Positions 25,942 through 34,124 of a stretch of DNA of 64,000 bases are shown here, piece by piece. Below the pieces are notes generated by a model that saw only the letters and a list, made by a program, of their open reading frames with translations, did not search any database and was not told the DNA's origin. Source of the DNA: JAGPUQ01 sp963708735 (GTDB lineage Bacteria; Pseudomonadota; Gammaproteobacteria; Pseudomonadales; Porticoccaceae); contig CAVPTW010000014.1 of the NCBI GenBank assembly GCA_963708735.1, positions 68,386 through 132,385 of the forward strand, read 5' to 3'. Every line of letters starts with the position of its first letter. The first letter of the stretch is position 1. The position numbers were made by a program, and so were the translations under genes.

Positions 25942-27705
25942 ATGGCAGCCGATGACGCCCCACGCCAAGCGAATCCCTGGCTGCGCCGCTGCCGGCGGGC
26001 GCTGCCCCTGTGCGCCGATCTCCGCACCCTGGATCGCGGCGGCCTGATCCAGGATCTGCTGGCCGGGACCATCACCGCCATCCTGCTGATCCCCCAGGCG
26101 CTCGCCTACGCCCTGCTCGCCGGTCTGCCCCCCGAAGTGGGACTCTACGCCAGTATCGTCCCGCCCTTGATCTATGCACTGCTGGGCACCAGCCGGACGC
26201 TGGCGGTGGGACCGGTAGCGGTGGCCGCGGTGATGGTGGCCGCCGCGCTGACGCCCTACGCCGGCGGCGACCCGGACAAATACCTCACCGGCGCCCTGAT
26301 CCTCTCCGCACTCACCGGGCTCATCCTGCTCGCTCTGGGTCTGTTGCGGCTGGGCTGGCTGACCGCCTTCATCAGCCACCCGGTGCTGTCGGGTTTCACC
26401 ACCGGCGCGGCGATCTTCATCATCGGCACCCAGTTGGCCGCGCTCAGCGGCATTGCCGTAGCGCGGGATGCCGATTTTTTCGGTGTGCTGGTAACCGTCG
26501 CGCGGCAGATCGGCAACATCAACCCGATCACCGCCGGCTTCGGTCTCACCGCGACGGCCTTGCTGCTGTTCGCGCGCCAACCCCTGGTACGGCTGCTTGC
26601 CGCACACGGCGTCAAGCCCCAGACCGCCGCGATTCTCGGTCGCACCGCGCCTCTGGTCGTGGTCGCCACCGCGATCCCGGTCGCCGCGCTGCTGGACGTA
26701 CACGGCCGCTGGGGTGTGGCAGTGGTGGGCGCGGTTCCCCTGGGCCTGCCCGGATTGCGGCTGGACTTTCTTGCCGAGCCCGGCTGGCTCGCGCTGCTGC
26801 CATCGGCCGCGCTGATCGCGCTCATCGCCTATGTGGAGAGCATTTCGGTCGCCAAGGCGCTGGCGTTCCGGCGCCGCGAACGGATCGATCCGGATCAGGA
26901 GTTGCGCGCCCTGGGGATCACCAACATCGCCGCCGCCTGCGCCGGCGCCATGCCGGTGGCGGGCGGCTTTGCCCGCTCCATGGTGAATTTCGACGCCGGC
27001 GCCCGCACCCAGGTCGCGGCCATCGTCACCGCGTGCTGGGTAGCGCTCGCCACGCTGCTGTTCACCGGACTGCTCACCGACCTGCCCAAAGCGGTGCTGG
27101 CCGCGATCATCGTGGTCGCGGTCTGGCAGCTCGTCGACTTCGCCGGATTGCGCCACACCTGGCGCTACGACCGCGGCGATGGCACCGCCCAAGGCGCGAC
27201 GCTGCTCGGGGTGCTTGCCTTCGGAATCGAACTCGGACTGTTGATCGGCGTGGGCCTGGCGCTGGTGCTGTTCCTGTACCGAACCAGCCGCCCGCATATC
27301 GCCGTGGTCGGCAGGATTGCCGGCACCGAGCATTTCCGCAACATCCACCGCCATGTGGTCGAGACCTGGCCCGGCCTGTTGCTGGTACGGGTCGACGAAA
27401 ACCTCTATTTCGCCAATGTGCCCAAGGTTGAATCCGAATTGCAGAATCTGGTCGTCGACCGGGAGGGTCTGCGCGATCTGGTGCTGATTTTCTCCGGTGT
27501 CGCCTATATCGATGCCAGCGCGCTGGAAATGCTGGAAAATTTCGAGGCCGGGCTGTCCGCTGCCGGGGTCCGGCTGCATCTGGCGGAAGTCAAGGGACCC
27601 GTCCTGGACCGGCTGCGCAATGGTGAACTCTTGACCCGCCTCGGCACCGACCGCATCCATCTTTCCACCCAGCAGGCCGTAGCCGCCCTCACCGCGGCGA
27701 GCTGA
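25942..27705 (+). CDS. SulP family anion transporter with STAS domain
   Basis: The 587-residue protein has the SulP membrane domain (about 40-430), with GTITAILLIPQALAYALLAGLPPEVGLYAS at the start and SISVAKALAFRRRERIDPDQELRALG in the conserved middle. A cytoplasmic STAS domain follows (about 455-575, with VDREGLRDLVLIFSGVAYIDASALEML). It moves inorganic anions such as sulfate or bicarbonate. The ATG at 25942 has GGAGG six bases upstream. Being divergent from an SQR gene supports a sulfur-linked role, perhaps in handling the sulfate or sulfite produced. It is followed one base after its stop by the hydrolase gene. Confidence 0.93.
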   Translation: MAADDAPRQANPWLRRCRRALPLCADLRTLDRGGLIQDLLAGTITAILLIPQALAYALLAGLPPEVGLYASIVPPLIYALLGTSRTLAVGPVAVAAVMVAAALTPYAGGDPDKYLTGALILSALTGLILLALGLLRLGWLTAFISHPVLSGFTTGAAIFIIGTQLAALSGIAVARDADFFGVLVTVARQIGNINPITAGFGLTATALLLFARQPLVRLLAAHGVKPQTAAILGRTAPLVVVATAIPVAALLDVHGRWGVAVVGAVPLGLPGLRLDFLAEPGWLALLPSAALIALIAYVESISVAKALAFRRRERIDPDQELRALGITNIAAACAGAMPVAGGFARSMVNFDAGARTQVAAIVTACWVALATLLFTGLLTDLPKAVLAAIIVVAVWQLVDFAGLRHTWRYDRGDGTAQGATLLGVLAFGIELGLLIGVGLALVLFLYRTSRPHIAVVGRIAGTEHFRNIHRHVVETWPGLLLVRVDENLYFANVPKVESELQNLVVDREGLRDLVLIFSGVAYIDASALEMLENFEAGLSAAGVRLHLAEVKGPVLDRLRNGELLTRLGTDRIHLSTQQAVAALTAAS

Positions 27706-27706
27706 C

Positions 27707-28888
27707 ATGGCGCCGACGCCCTGGCCCAAGGCGCGGCGACGCCGCTTGCGCAACATCGCCGCCGCCCTTCTGGTCGCCCTCACATTGGCCGCGCTGGCCG
27801 GTATGCCGGCGGTTCACCGCGGCCATGAGGCCCTGCTGATCCTGCTCGATATCCAGGCCGGTGCCGGCCCGAGCCGCCTGAAACACCGCAGTCGGGATCC
27901 GCTGCGCACCGCGGCCGATTTCCGCATCCTCGGGCGCGACCACCAGGCCGATCGTTACCAACCCGCGGACCGCGCGCCGCGCGCCACCCTGGTGCTGCTC
28001 CACGGACTGACGCCCGCGGGACGGCGCGAACCCCGGCTGGAGCGGTTTGCCACCACCCTGGCCCGCGCCGGGTTCCGCGTCGTGGTGCCGGACCTGCCGG
28101 GCCTGCGTTCACTCGGCGTCGGCACCGAGGACATTCGCGATGTCACCGACACCCTGCGCCAGGTACTGGGTCCGGAAACGGATCTCGACTGCAACGCCGT
28201 GGGATTGATGGGCTTCAGCTTCGCGGTCGGCCCCGCGCTGATCGCGGCCCTGACACCGGACGTGGGGGAGCGCCTGAGTTTCGTGGTCGCGGTGGGAGGC
28301 TACTACGACCTGGCAGGCGCCATCACCTACGCCACCACCGGCTACGATCCCCTGTCGGGACGGCGCGGCGCACCCCCGGCGCCGGAAGGGAAATGGTGGC
28401 TGCTCCGGAGCGAGAGCCAAAGGCTGACGCGGCCGGAGGATCGCACGCTGCTCGATGAACTGGCGCAGCGGCGGACGCGCGATCCGACCGCGACGGTGGA
28501 CGATCTCCTGGCACGGCTGAGCCCGGACGGGCGCGCGGTTTATGCGCTGGCCGCCAACACCGATCCGGAGCGTGTCAGGGAACTGATCCGCCAACTGCCG
28601 GCGGAAATCCGCACCCAACTGCAAGCGCTGGACCTGGTTCCACAGCAGCTGGAAACACTGCGCGCGCATCTGCTGCTGATTCATGGCACCAATGACAACG
28701 TCATTCCGGTCGGGCACAGCCGGGCCTTGCTGGCCAGACTTGGAAAGGCCCGGGCGAGCCTGTTCGAAGCCGGCGGACTGGATCACGTCGATGTGGCACC
28801 CGAGCTCCGCGACACCTTTCGACTCTGGCAGGCAACCCGGGAATTGCTGTGGCTCGCCGATGGCGGCGTGCGCGAACCCGCTTGCTGA
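27707..28888 (+). CDS. Membrane-anchored or exported alpha/beta hydrolase
   Basis: The 393-residue protein has a basic start and one hydrophobic helix (17-35), then an alpha/beta hydrolase fold. It shows an oxyanion segment LLHGLTPAG at 97-105, a nucleophile region LMGFSFAVG with S171, an Asp in IHGTNDNVIP and a His in GLDHVDV. The nucleophile elbow reads G-F-S-F-A rather than G-x-S-x-G, a known but less common variant. The ATG is one base after the SulP stop, so the two are cotranslated. Its role with the transporter is unknown; an esterase of the cell envelope is the simplest guess. Confidence 0.8.
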   Translation: MAPTPWPKARRRRLRNIAAALLVALTLAALAGMPAVHRGHEALLILLDIQAGAGPSRLKHRSRDPLRTAADFRILGRDHQADRYQPADRAPRATLVLLHGLTPAGRREPRLERFATTLARAGFRVVVPDLPGLRSLGVGTEDIRDVTDTLRQVLGPETDLDCNAVGLMGFSFAVGPALIAALTPDVGERLSFVVAVGGYYDLAGAITYATTGYDPLSGRRGAPPAPEGKWWLLRSESQRLTRPEDRTLLDELAQRRTRDPTATVDDLLARLSPDGRAVYALAANTDPERVRELIRQLPAEIRTQLQALDLVPQQLETLRAHLLLIHGTNDNVIPVGHSRALLARLGKARASLFEAGGLDHVDVAPELRDTFRLWQATRELLWLADGGVREPAC

Positions 28889-28936
28889 GCGGGCCGGCCA
28901 TGAGCCCGGATGGCCCGCGGCGGTTTTCTCGACCGG

Positions 28937-29269
28937 TCAACAATTGCCTTTCTTGGCCTGTCCGGGCGGGCAGAAGCGGCTGCCATGGTGATCGCCATGG
29001 TAATGGTAGTGCTCATCATCGTAGCGTCGGTCACGATCATGACGGTCCCCGTGATCATCGGTGTTGACGGCGGCACCCGCCGCTGCGCCCACACCAGCGC
29101 CGATGATGGCGCCGTCTCGGCCGCCAACCTCTTGCCCCACCGCACCACCGATCGCACCGCCCACGGCACCGCCGATGGCGGCATCCAGGGTCTGGTCGCT
29201 GGCGAGGGCAAGGCCGGGCGCCAGGGCCAGCGCCAGCGCCAAAATCGCGAGACCTTTGTTCATCTTCAT
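28937..29269 (-). CDS. Exported glycine-zipper protein
   Basis: The 110 residues start with a signal peptide (MKMNKGLAILALALALAPGLALA). A glycine-zipper region follows (GGAVGGAIGGAVGQEVGG, then GAGVGAAAGAAVN), then a His/Asp-rich stretch (about 75-98), ending FCPPGQAKKGNC. Glycine zippers insert into or pack against membranes, and this C-terminal tail is common in small proteobacterial envelope proteins. The His-rich part could bind metal. It is the last gene of the minus-strand series starting at arsS, 114 bases after ydbL. Confidence 0.8.
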   Translation of the reverse strand: MKMNKGLAILALALALAPGLALASDQTLDAAIGGAVGGAIGGAVGQEVGGRDGAIIGAGVGAAAGAAVNTDDHGDRHDRDRRYDDEHYHYHGDHHGSRFCPPGQAKKGNC

Positions 29270-29383
29270 GGGTTCACTCCTCACTGCATCGCTCAAAGAC
29301 GGGCGATTCTCGAATCCTGTGCAAAATCCCGTTGCAATTCAGCCTGTTTGGCTCCGCGGTGGGAGCGGCGTCACGGGCACGCG

Positions 29384-29809
29384 CTATTTCTTGAGCGCCC
29401 AGCCATTGGCGCCTTCCACCCACCAGCCGCCCGGCGCGCGCTCGATGAAGCGCTGAGCAAAGGTAGTACGGATATCCGCCTCCCACTCGGGATGGCCATT
29501 GGCGCGGGCAATTTCCCGGTAGAGCGCGGCGCGGTCGGCGTTCTCGGCCGCCACCAGCCCGTTCACCCGCCCGCGCTGGGGCAGCGGCACCAGCGCCGCA
29601 TCGCGCAAAACCAGATTGCCGTTGGCCGCTAGGCCCACCGCGCCGGACTCGTAGAAAGGCGTCAACTCGGCATGGCGCGCCTTCATGGCATCGGTCAGCG
29701 CGCGGATCGCTGGGGTGTCGATCTCAAGGTTGGCCTGGGCAAACGCAAGACCCGTTGCCAGTGTCAGCAACAAGGCGACGATCACAGACGGTAGTTGAAG
29801 CGGCTTCAC
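29384..29809 (-). CDS. ydbL: YdbL family protein (DUF1318)
   Basis: The 141-residue protein has a signal peptide (cleavage near FAQA, about residue 25) and a DUF1318 domain with the typical IRALTDAMKARHAELTPFYESGAVGL and GYVGLA-like core. In E. coli, YdbL is the periplasmic partner of YdbH and the lipoprotein YnbE in an AsmA-type lipid-transport bridge. The three-gene order and the ATGA overlap with ynbE strongly support the name. The tail GGWWVEGANGWALKK is somewhat longer than in short homologues. Confidence 0.9.
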   Translation of the reverse strand: MKPLQLPSVIVALLLTLATGLAFAQANLEIDTPAIRALTDAMKARHAELTPFYESGAVGLAANGNLVLRDAALVPLPQRGRVNGLVAAENADRAALYREIARANGHPEWEADIRTTFAQRFIERAPGGWWVEGANGWALKK

Positions 29810-30051
29810 TGGGTTTCTCCTTTTTCGGCAGGATGGCCGGCGGGTTGGGCGGCCGGCGGGGCGGCATCTTTGGGTATCTGCCAGACCTCGTCGATCACGC
29901 GATCGGCCGCCCGCTCCGCCGCCGCGGCCGGGAAGTAGATGTTGATGGTCACGCAGGCCGTCATGATGCCAGCCATACCCGTTACCCAGACGACTTTACT
30001 GCCCACTTTCATTCCGTTTCCCATGGCACCCGCAGGGGTGGTTCCGTTCAT
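29806..30051 (-). CDS. ynbE: YnbE-like outer-membrane lipoprotein
   Basis: The 81-residue frame has a hydrophobic segment ending in the lipobox GIMTAC (lipidated Cys at 33), followed by VTINIYFPAAAAERAADRVIDEVW, the signature YnbE core. YnbE polymerises by beta-strand stacking with the C-terminal end of YdbH to complete a periplasmic bridge in E. coli. The ATG at 30051 overlaps the ydbH stop as ATGA, and its own stop overlaps the ydbL start. In-frame ATGs at about 30024 and 30012 are possible later starts; the lipobox is kept in all. Confidence 0.88.
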   Translation of the reverse strand: MNGTTPAGAMGNGMKVGSKVVWVTGMAGIMTACVTINIYFPAAAAERAADRVIDEVWQIPKDAAPPAAQPAGHPAEKGETQ

Positions 30052-32249
30052 TCCACTATCCGCGCGGCGCCGGCCGCGGTCACGCGACTCAGGCGCGTAA
30101 GAAGCTCTTCCCAGTCGATGCGGCGATTGTAGCCGACCACGTCCAGCGCGGGGATGCCGCCACCCTGGATGATCAGGAAGCCGCCATCGGGACGCTCGCG
30201 CCCGGGTTCGATGCCAGCCATCAGGCACACTCCATTTGTCAGTGCGCAGGACAGCCCGATGCGCCGATACCCGAAGCTGTCAAAAAACCTCAACGCGCTG
30301 CGCTGAATGGCGTTGACAACACCGACGCCGCCGAGCGCACCGATGCTCTGGAGCGCGCGCTGGCTGACGCGGCGCCGGTAACGCCCGGGGCTGCTCTCGA
30401 TGTGGGCGTCGAACGCTACCGGCCGCCAGTGTACGAGTTCGAGTCTCCGCACCCGGGCGTCGACGCGACCACTGATGCTGCCGAAATCGAACGACCTGGT
30501 GAGCATGCCGAGATCGATACCCCGCGCCTTCACTTCGGCGCGTGCATAGGCACCGACACTGAAGGGCTCGATCAGATGCAGGTCGGTGATGGCAACCTGG
30601 CCGTCGAACAGAGCGATGGCGATCTCGCCATCGGCGCTGATCTCTCCCGCGCGCACCCGCAGCCGGGGCAAGGTTGCCGACAGTGCCCCGTCCATGACCG
30701 GCAGCCCCAGGGCCGCCGACAGCCGGGGCATGGCGATGGGATCGATCGCCGCGCGGCCCTCGCCGTACCAGCCGCCGGCATCGCGGCGCAGGGCAAGATC
30801 GTCAAGACGCAAGCTGCCATCGAGTACGGGAATCACCATGGGCGCGAGCGTGACGGCCCCGGCTTCGATCCGCGCCGCGAACCCGAAGGCACCGAACTCC
30901 AGCGCCTGCCAACGTCCGCCGCTCACGTCGAGTCGTACGGTGCCAGCCCCATCGCGCCAGACCGCGGCTCCGCTCACCGGACCCAGTCCCAGATCGAACC
31001 CCGCGTGCGCAATGCGGGCCTGGCTGAGCTGGACCGCGAGCGCGGTGGGGCGTCCTCCCGTCAGCGTCACGGTCGCCTCCGCGCGACCGCCAAAGGTCAG
31101 TTGGTCCGCCTGCGCCGGCACCAGCAGAGGCGCGAGAAAGCGCGGGCCGAACACGGCGAGATCCTCCGCTGCGACGGCGATTTGCGCGGCGCCGACAGAG
31201 AAGGGCGTGAGTACCACATCGGCGCTGGCTTGCACCGTGCCGACGCCCGCCATGACCAGCGCGGCGCGTTCTACTCTGACCTGATCGCCGGCAACCACTC
31301 CCTGCGCCGACAGTTTCGCCCCGGCGGGAACGTAGATCGGGTGGACATAGAGCGCACCCTCGCGCCAATCCAGCTGCGCTTCCCAACGCCACCCATCGGC
31401 GGTGGCTTGCGCATTCGCCACCAGGTCCAGGGCCAGCGCCTCGCCCGCTTGCAGTCCGTCGGCACTCGAAAAGGCACCCCGGCGCAACCGGCAAGCAGCT
31501 TCGACCGGCATCGGCCGGGAGTCCAGCGGCAGCCACAGCGTGCAGTCCATTGTTCCGCCCGGATTGAAGCCCGCAAGCTCCGGCAGCCAGGGCTTGAGCA
31601 GTTTGAGATCGAACCTGTCGATCCGAACCCTGAGGCCGCCCGCCGCGAGTTCGGCCGCCAGACGACCACCGCCGGCCAGATCCACCGTCAACTGCCCGCG
31701 TTTTCCATCTGGACTCAGGGCGAACGCGATGCGCGCCCGGTCCAGGGGGGCGGGTCCCCGCAACAAGCCCCGCTGGCAATGGGCCTGTTCGGCGCGCCAC
31801 TCGAAAGCCGCGCAGTGCAACTCCAGCTTGCGCAGGGACAGGCTGCCCAGCGCCAGCAGCCCGATATCCAGATCGGCGCTGCCCGCGCCGAGGCGGACAT
31901 TGAGGTCATCGAGCAGCAGTCCCGGATACTGGATCCGTCCGACGCCGAGCGTGACCGACCAGGGCTGGAAGTGAGGGGCGACTGCCGTTTCAGTGGCCGA
32001 CAGCACGGTCGGCGGCGCCGTCAGCAGCGCGGCAACAACCCCGAAGGAACGCCAACGGCGCGCCTGCGGGGCAGAACTGTCTGGATTCAGCAGCAGGCCG
32101 CCACTGCCTCCCCCACCCCGCTGCCACGCTCGAATGGCAAGCCGCCGCCGCAGCCTTCGAACAGGCCGAAGTGACGGCTGAAATCGCCGTGAAAGTCGAA
32201 GTGGGGCGCAAAGCGCGTATCCGCCAGCATGCGCCAGGTATTGCCGCAC
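30048..32249 (-). CDS. ydbH: YdbH-like AsmA-family lipid transport protein
   Basis: The protein shows the YdbH pattern: an N-terminal hydrophobic segment (FGVVAALLTAPPTVLSA), long beta-helical repeats, a conserved region MVIPVLDGSLRLDDLALR, and the C-terminal YRRRVSQRALQSIGALGG then GYNRRIDWEELLTRL. It should form the main hydrophobic groove of the YdbH-YnbE-YdbL bridge between inner and outer membranes. The true start is unclear. The longest frame begins at a GTG at 32249 and overlaps arsM by 163 bases; the next usable start, GTG 32006, would cut the hydrophobic anchor. A start near the arsM stop (about 32087) would suit the protein, but no standard codon is there. Confidence 0.85.
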   Translation of the reverse strand: MRQYLAHAGGYALCAPLRLSRRFQPSLRPVRRLRRRLAIRAWQRGGGGSGGLLLNPDSSAPQARRWRSFGVVAALLTAPPTVLSATETAVAPHFQPWSVTLGVGRIQYPGLLLDDLNVRLGAGSADLDIGLLALGSLSLRKLELHCAAFEWRAEQAHCQRGLLRGPAPLDRARIAFALSPDGKRGQLTVDLAGGGRLAAELAAGGLRVRIDRFDLKLLKPWLPELAGFNPGGTMDCTLWLPLDSRPMPVEAACRLRRGAFSSADGLQAGEALALDLVANAQATADGWRWEAQLDWREGALYVHPIYVPAGAKLSAQGVVAGDQVRVERAALVMAGVGTVQASADVVLTPFSVGAAQIAVAAEDLAVFGPRFLAPLLVPAQADQLTFGGRAEATVTLTGGRPTALAVQLSQARIAHAGFDLGLGPVSGAAVWRDGAGTVRLDVSGGRWQALEFGAFGFAARIEAGAVTLAPMVIPVLDGSLRLDDLALRRDAGGWYGEGRAAIDPIAMPRLSAALGLPVMDGALSATLPRLRVRAGEISADGEIAIALFDGQVAITDLHLIEPFSVGAYARAEVKARGIDLGMLTRSFDFGSISGRVDARVRRLELVHWRPVAFDAHIESSPGRYRRRVSQRALQSIGALGGVGVVNAIQRSALRFFDSFGYRRIGLSCALTNGVCLMAGIEPGRERPDGGFLIIQGGGIPALDVVGYNRRIDWEELLTRLSRVTAAGAARIVE

Positions 32250-33130
32250 ACCGGAAACACTCGACCGGTCTCGAGGCTGTGGTGTTTGTCGAGCACAAAC
32301 CGGTCGGGGTGGTCGGGGACGGTACCGCGATAGATCACCGCCTGGCCGTAATCCTCGCAGGCGCTTTCCAGAGCATCGAGTTTGAACAGGCGGTAGGTGG
32401 CCGAATAGAACCCCACATTGCCCACCCGCGCGGCAAGCGCCGGGTCGGTAACGGCGAGCGGACGATCCTCGACCAGACGCGGGTCGGCGAACCCCTGGCG
32501 CCGGGCAAGATGCAAAAAGTCATTCCAGTAGAGCGCGCCGCCCAGGCACTCGCCGTACAGCTCGGGATCGTTGCGCAGCACATCGGGCACCCGACGGTCG
32601 GCGTAGACATCCGAAAAATAAAACTCGCCGCCGGGCTTGAGCAGCCGCTGCACGCCGGCCAGCACCGCGTCCTTGTCCGGCGACAGATTGACCACGCAGT
32701 TGGAGACGATGACATCAAAGCTGCCCGGCTCCAGATCAAGCTGTTCCAGGCTTTCGATGTAACCCTGCAGAAACCGCACGTTGTCGAAACCGAAGGCTTC
32801 GGCGTGAAAGGCGCGATGGCCTTCTGCCACTGCCAGTTGCGCCTCGGTCATGTCGACGCCCACCACTTCCCCGCGCGCACCCACCAGTTGCGCCAGCGCA
32901 TAGACATCGCGCCCGGAGCCGCAGCCGAGATCGAGCACCCGGCAACCCTCCAGTTGTGGCGGACACACCAGACCGCAGCCGTAATAGCGCGCGAGCACCT
33001 CGGGATGGATGCGCGCCAGCAGCGGGCGCAGCCAGATGGGCACCTGCGACAGGTCGCAGCAGGCCGAGGTCTTGAGATCTGCCGACGATTGCAACTGGCG
33101 GCCGTAATAATCCTTGACGAGTTCGTGCAT
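32087..33130 (-). CDS. arsM: Arsenite S-adenosylmethionine methyltransferase, arsenosugar type
   Basis: The 347-residue methyltransferase has motif I LDLGCGSGRD at 66-75 and the family's cysteine positions: a Cys pair in TSACC at 24-25 and C145 in VSNCVVNLSPDKD, which bind As(III). These, and the neighbouring arsS and arsenosugar-type glycosyltransferase, identify it as ArsM. It methylates arsenite using SAM; in arsenosugar pathways dimethylarsenite is then loaded onto an adenosyl group by ArsS. It starts 10 bases after the exported methyltransferase gene. The C-terminal region (VFPVCGNTWRML and FGLFEGCGG) adds further Cys residues. Confidence 0.9.
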   Translation of the reverse strand: MHELVKDYYGRQLQSSADLKTSACCDLSQVPIWLRPLLARIHPEVLARYYGCGLVCPPQLEGCRVLDLGCGSGRDVYALAQLVGARGEVVGVDMTEAQLAVAEGHRAFHAEAFGFDNVRFLQGYIESLEQLDLEPGSFDVIVSNCVVNLSPDKDAVLAGVQRLLKPGGEFYFSDVYADRRVPDVLRNDPELYGECLGGALYWNDFLHLARRQGFADPRLVEDRPLAVTDPALAARVGNVGFYSATYRLFKLDALESACEDYGQAVIYRGTVPDHPDRFVLDKHHSLETGRVFPVCGNTWRMLADTRFAPHFDFHGDFSRHFGLFEGCGGGLPFERGSGVGEAVAACC

Positions 33131-33140
33131 GAAAGTACCG

Positions 33141-33974
33141 TCAGTGCGTGGGTTTGATGAATTTCAGCGTCATGCGGTCGCTCTCGCCGATGGCGAGGTA
33201 GTGATCGCGCTTGGCCGCATCGCCGCGCAGCGAGGGCGGCAGACTCCAGACTCCCTCAGGATGATCGGCATTATCCTTGGGATTGGCATTGATCTCGCTT
33301 TTGGCGACAAGCTGGAAACCCGCGCGCTCCGCCATGTCGATCACGAAATCCTCGCGCAGATAACCGCTCTCTTCCTGATCGCTGAGCGGTCGGTTCGCAG
33401 GCAGACGATGATCCACCACGCCCAGCATGCCGCCCGGCTTGAGCGCCGCGTACAGGGCCGCAAACGCCGCCAGCGTGCGCGCCTCGCCGCCGCCGCGCAT
33501 GGTCCAGTTGTGAACGTTGCGAAACGTGAGCACCAGATCGGCACTGCCGGGCGGCGCGATCGCAACCGCGCGCGGCGGATCGAATTCAGTCACTTCAACC
33601 TTGTCGTAAAGCGCCGGGGCCGCCGCGAGCTTTTGCAGAAAACTCCCGCGCAGTTCGCGGAAGTATTTGAGTTCCGCATCGGCGCTGAAATGGGCCGCGT
33701 ACAACCTGCCGCGCTCGCGCAGATAGGGCGCGAGAATCTCGGTGTACCAGCCGCCGCCCGGCCAGACTTCAACCACCGTCATGTCGGGCCGGATGCCGAA
33801 AAAGCTCAGGGTTTCGTAGGGATGGCGAGCACCATCGCGCGCGACAAAATCCGGGGTGCGATGCGCACCCGCGATGGCCGCGCGCAGCGCCGGATCCTCG
33901 GACGCGGCGGCCGGCACGGCAACCGCCAATACCCAGAACATCCAAACCGCGGCACACCCAGGCAGGTATTTCAC
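33141..33974 (-). CDS. Exported class I methyltransferase-fold protein (COG4798-like)
   Basis: The 277-residue protein has a clear signal peptide (MWFWVLAVAV-type core, cleavage near PAAAS, about residue 24). A Rossmann methyltransferase fold follows, with a motif I-like VVEVWPGGGWYTEIL, a motif IV-like ADLVLTFRNVHNW and a late LGVVDHRLP segment. Predicted methyltransferases of this type with signal peptides are widespread in proteobacteria, but their reaction is not established. SAM is not expected in the periplasm, so the function is an open question. The arsenosugar-locus context suggests a link to arsenic lipids or their export. Confidence 0.82.
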   Translation of the reverse strand: MKYLPGCAAVWMFWVLAVAVPAAASEDPALRAAIAGAHRTPDFVARDGARHPYETLSFFGIRPDMTVVEVWPGGGWYTEILAPYLRERGRLYAAHFSADAELKYFRELRGSFLQKLAAAPALYDKVEVTEFDPPRAVAIAPPGSADLVLTFRNVHNWTMRGGGEARTLAAFAALYAALKPGGMLGVVDHRLPANRPLSDQEESGYLREDFVIDMAERAGFQLVAKSEINANPKDNADHPEGVWSLPPSLRGDAAKRDHYLAIGESDRMTLKFIKPTH

Positions 33975-34034
33975 TGGTCACTCTCCCGACTCGAACCATC
34001 GATCTCCGGCCACCATACACAGCCGCGGGCTTGT

Positions 34035-34124
34035 CTGTCACCGGCCCTTTCTGTCACAGGCCCTTTCTGTCACCGGCCCTTTCTGTCACAGGCCCTTTCT
34101 GTCACAGGCCCTTTCTGCCACAGG
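34035..34124. repeat. 16-bp tandem repeat array over the glycosyltransferase 3' end
   Basis: Five complete units alternating CTGTCACCGGCCCTTT and CTGTCACAGGCCCTTT, plus a 10-base partial unit, run without gaps. The array covers the last codons of the glycosyltransferase and about 35 bases past its stop. Because 16 is not a multiple of three, gain or loss of a unit would change the reading frame and the C-terminus. The lack of spacers rules out CRISPR. Confidence 0.9.

Noticed and set aside
25936..27783. 615-residue minus-strand open frame opposite SulP
   Set aside because: Very high Gly, Gln, Asp and Arg content and no membrane or fold pattern; the plus-strand SulP is unmistakable.
34035..34124. 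Possible CRISPR array
   Set aside because: Units are 16 bases with no spacers, and no cas genes are present. It is a simple tandem repeat.
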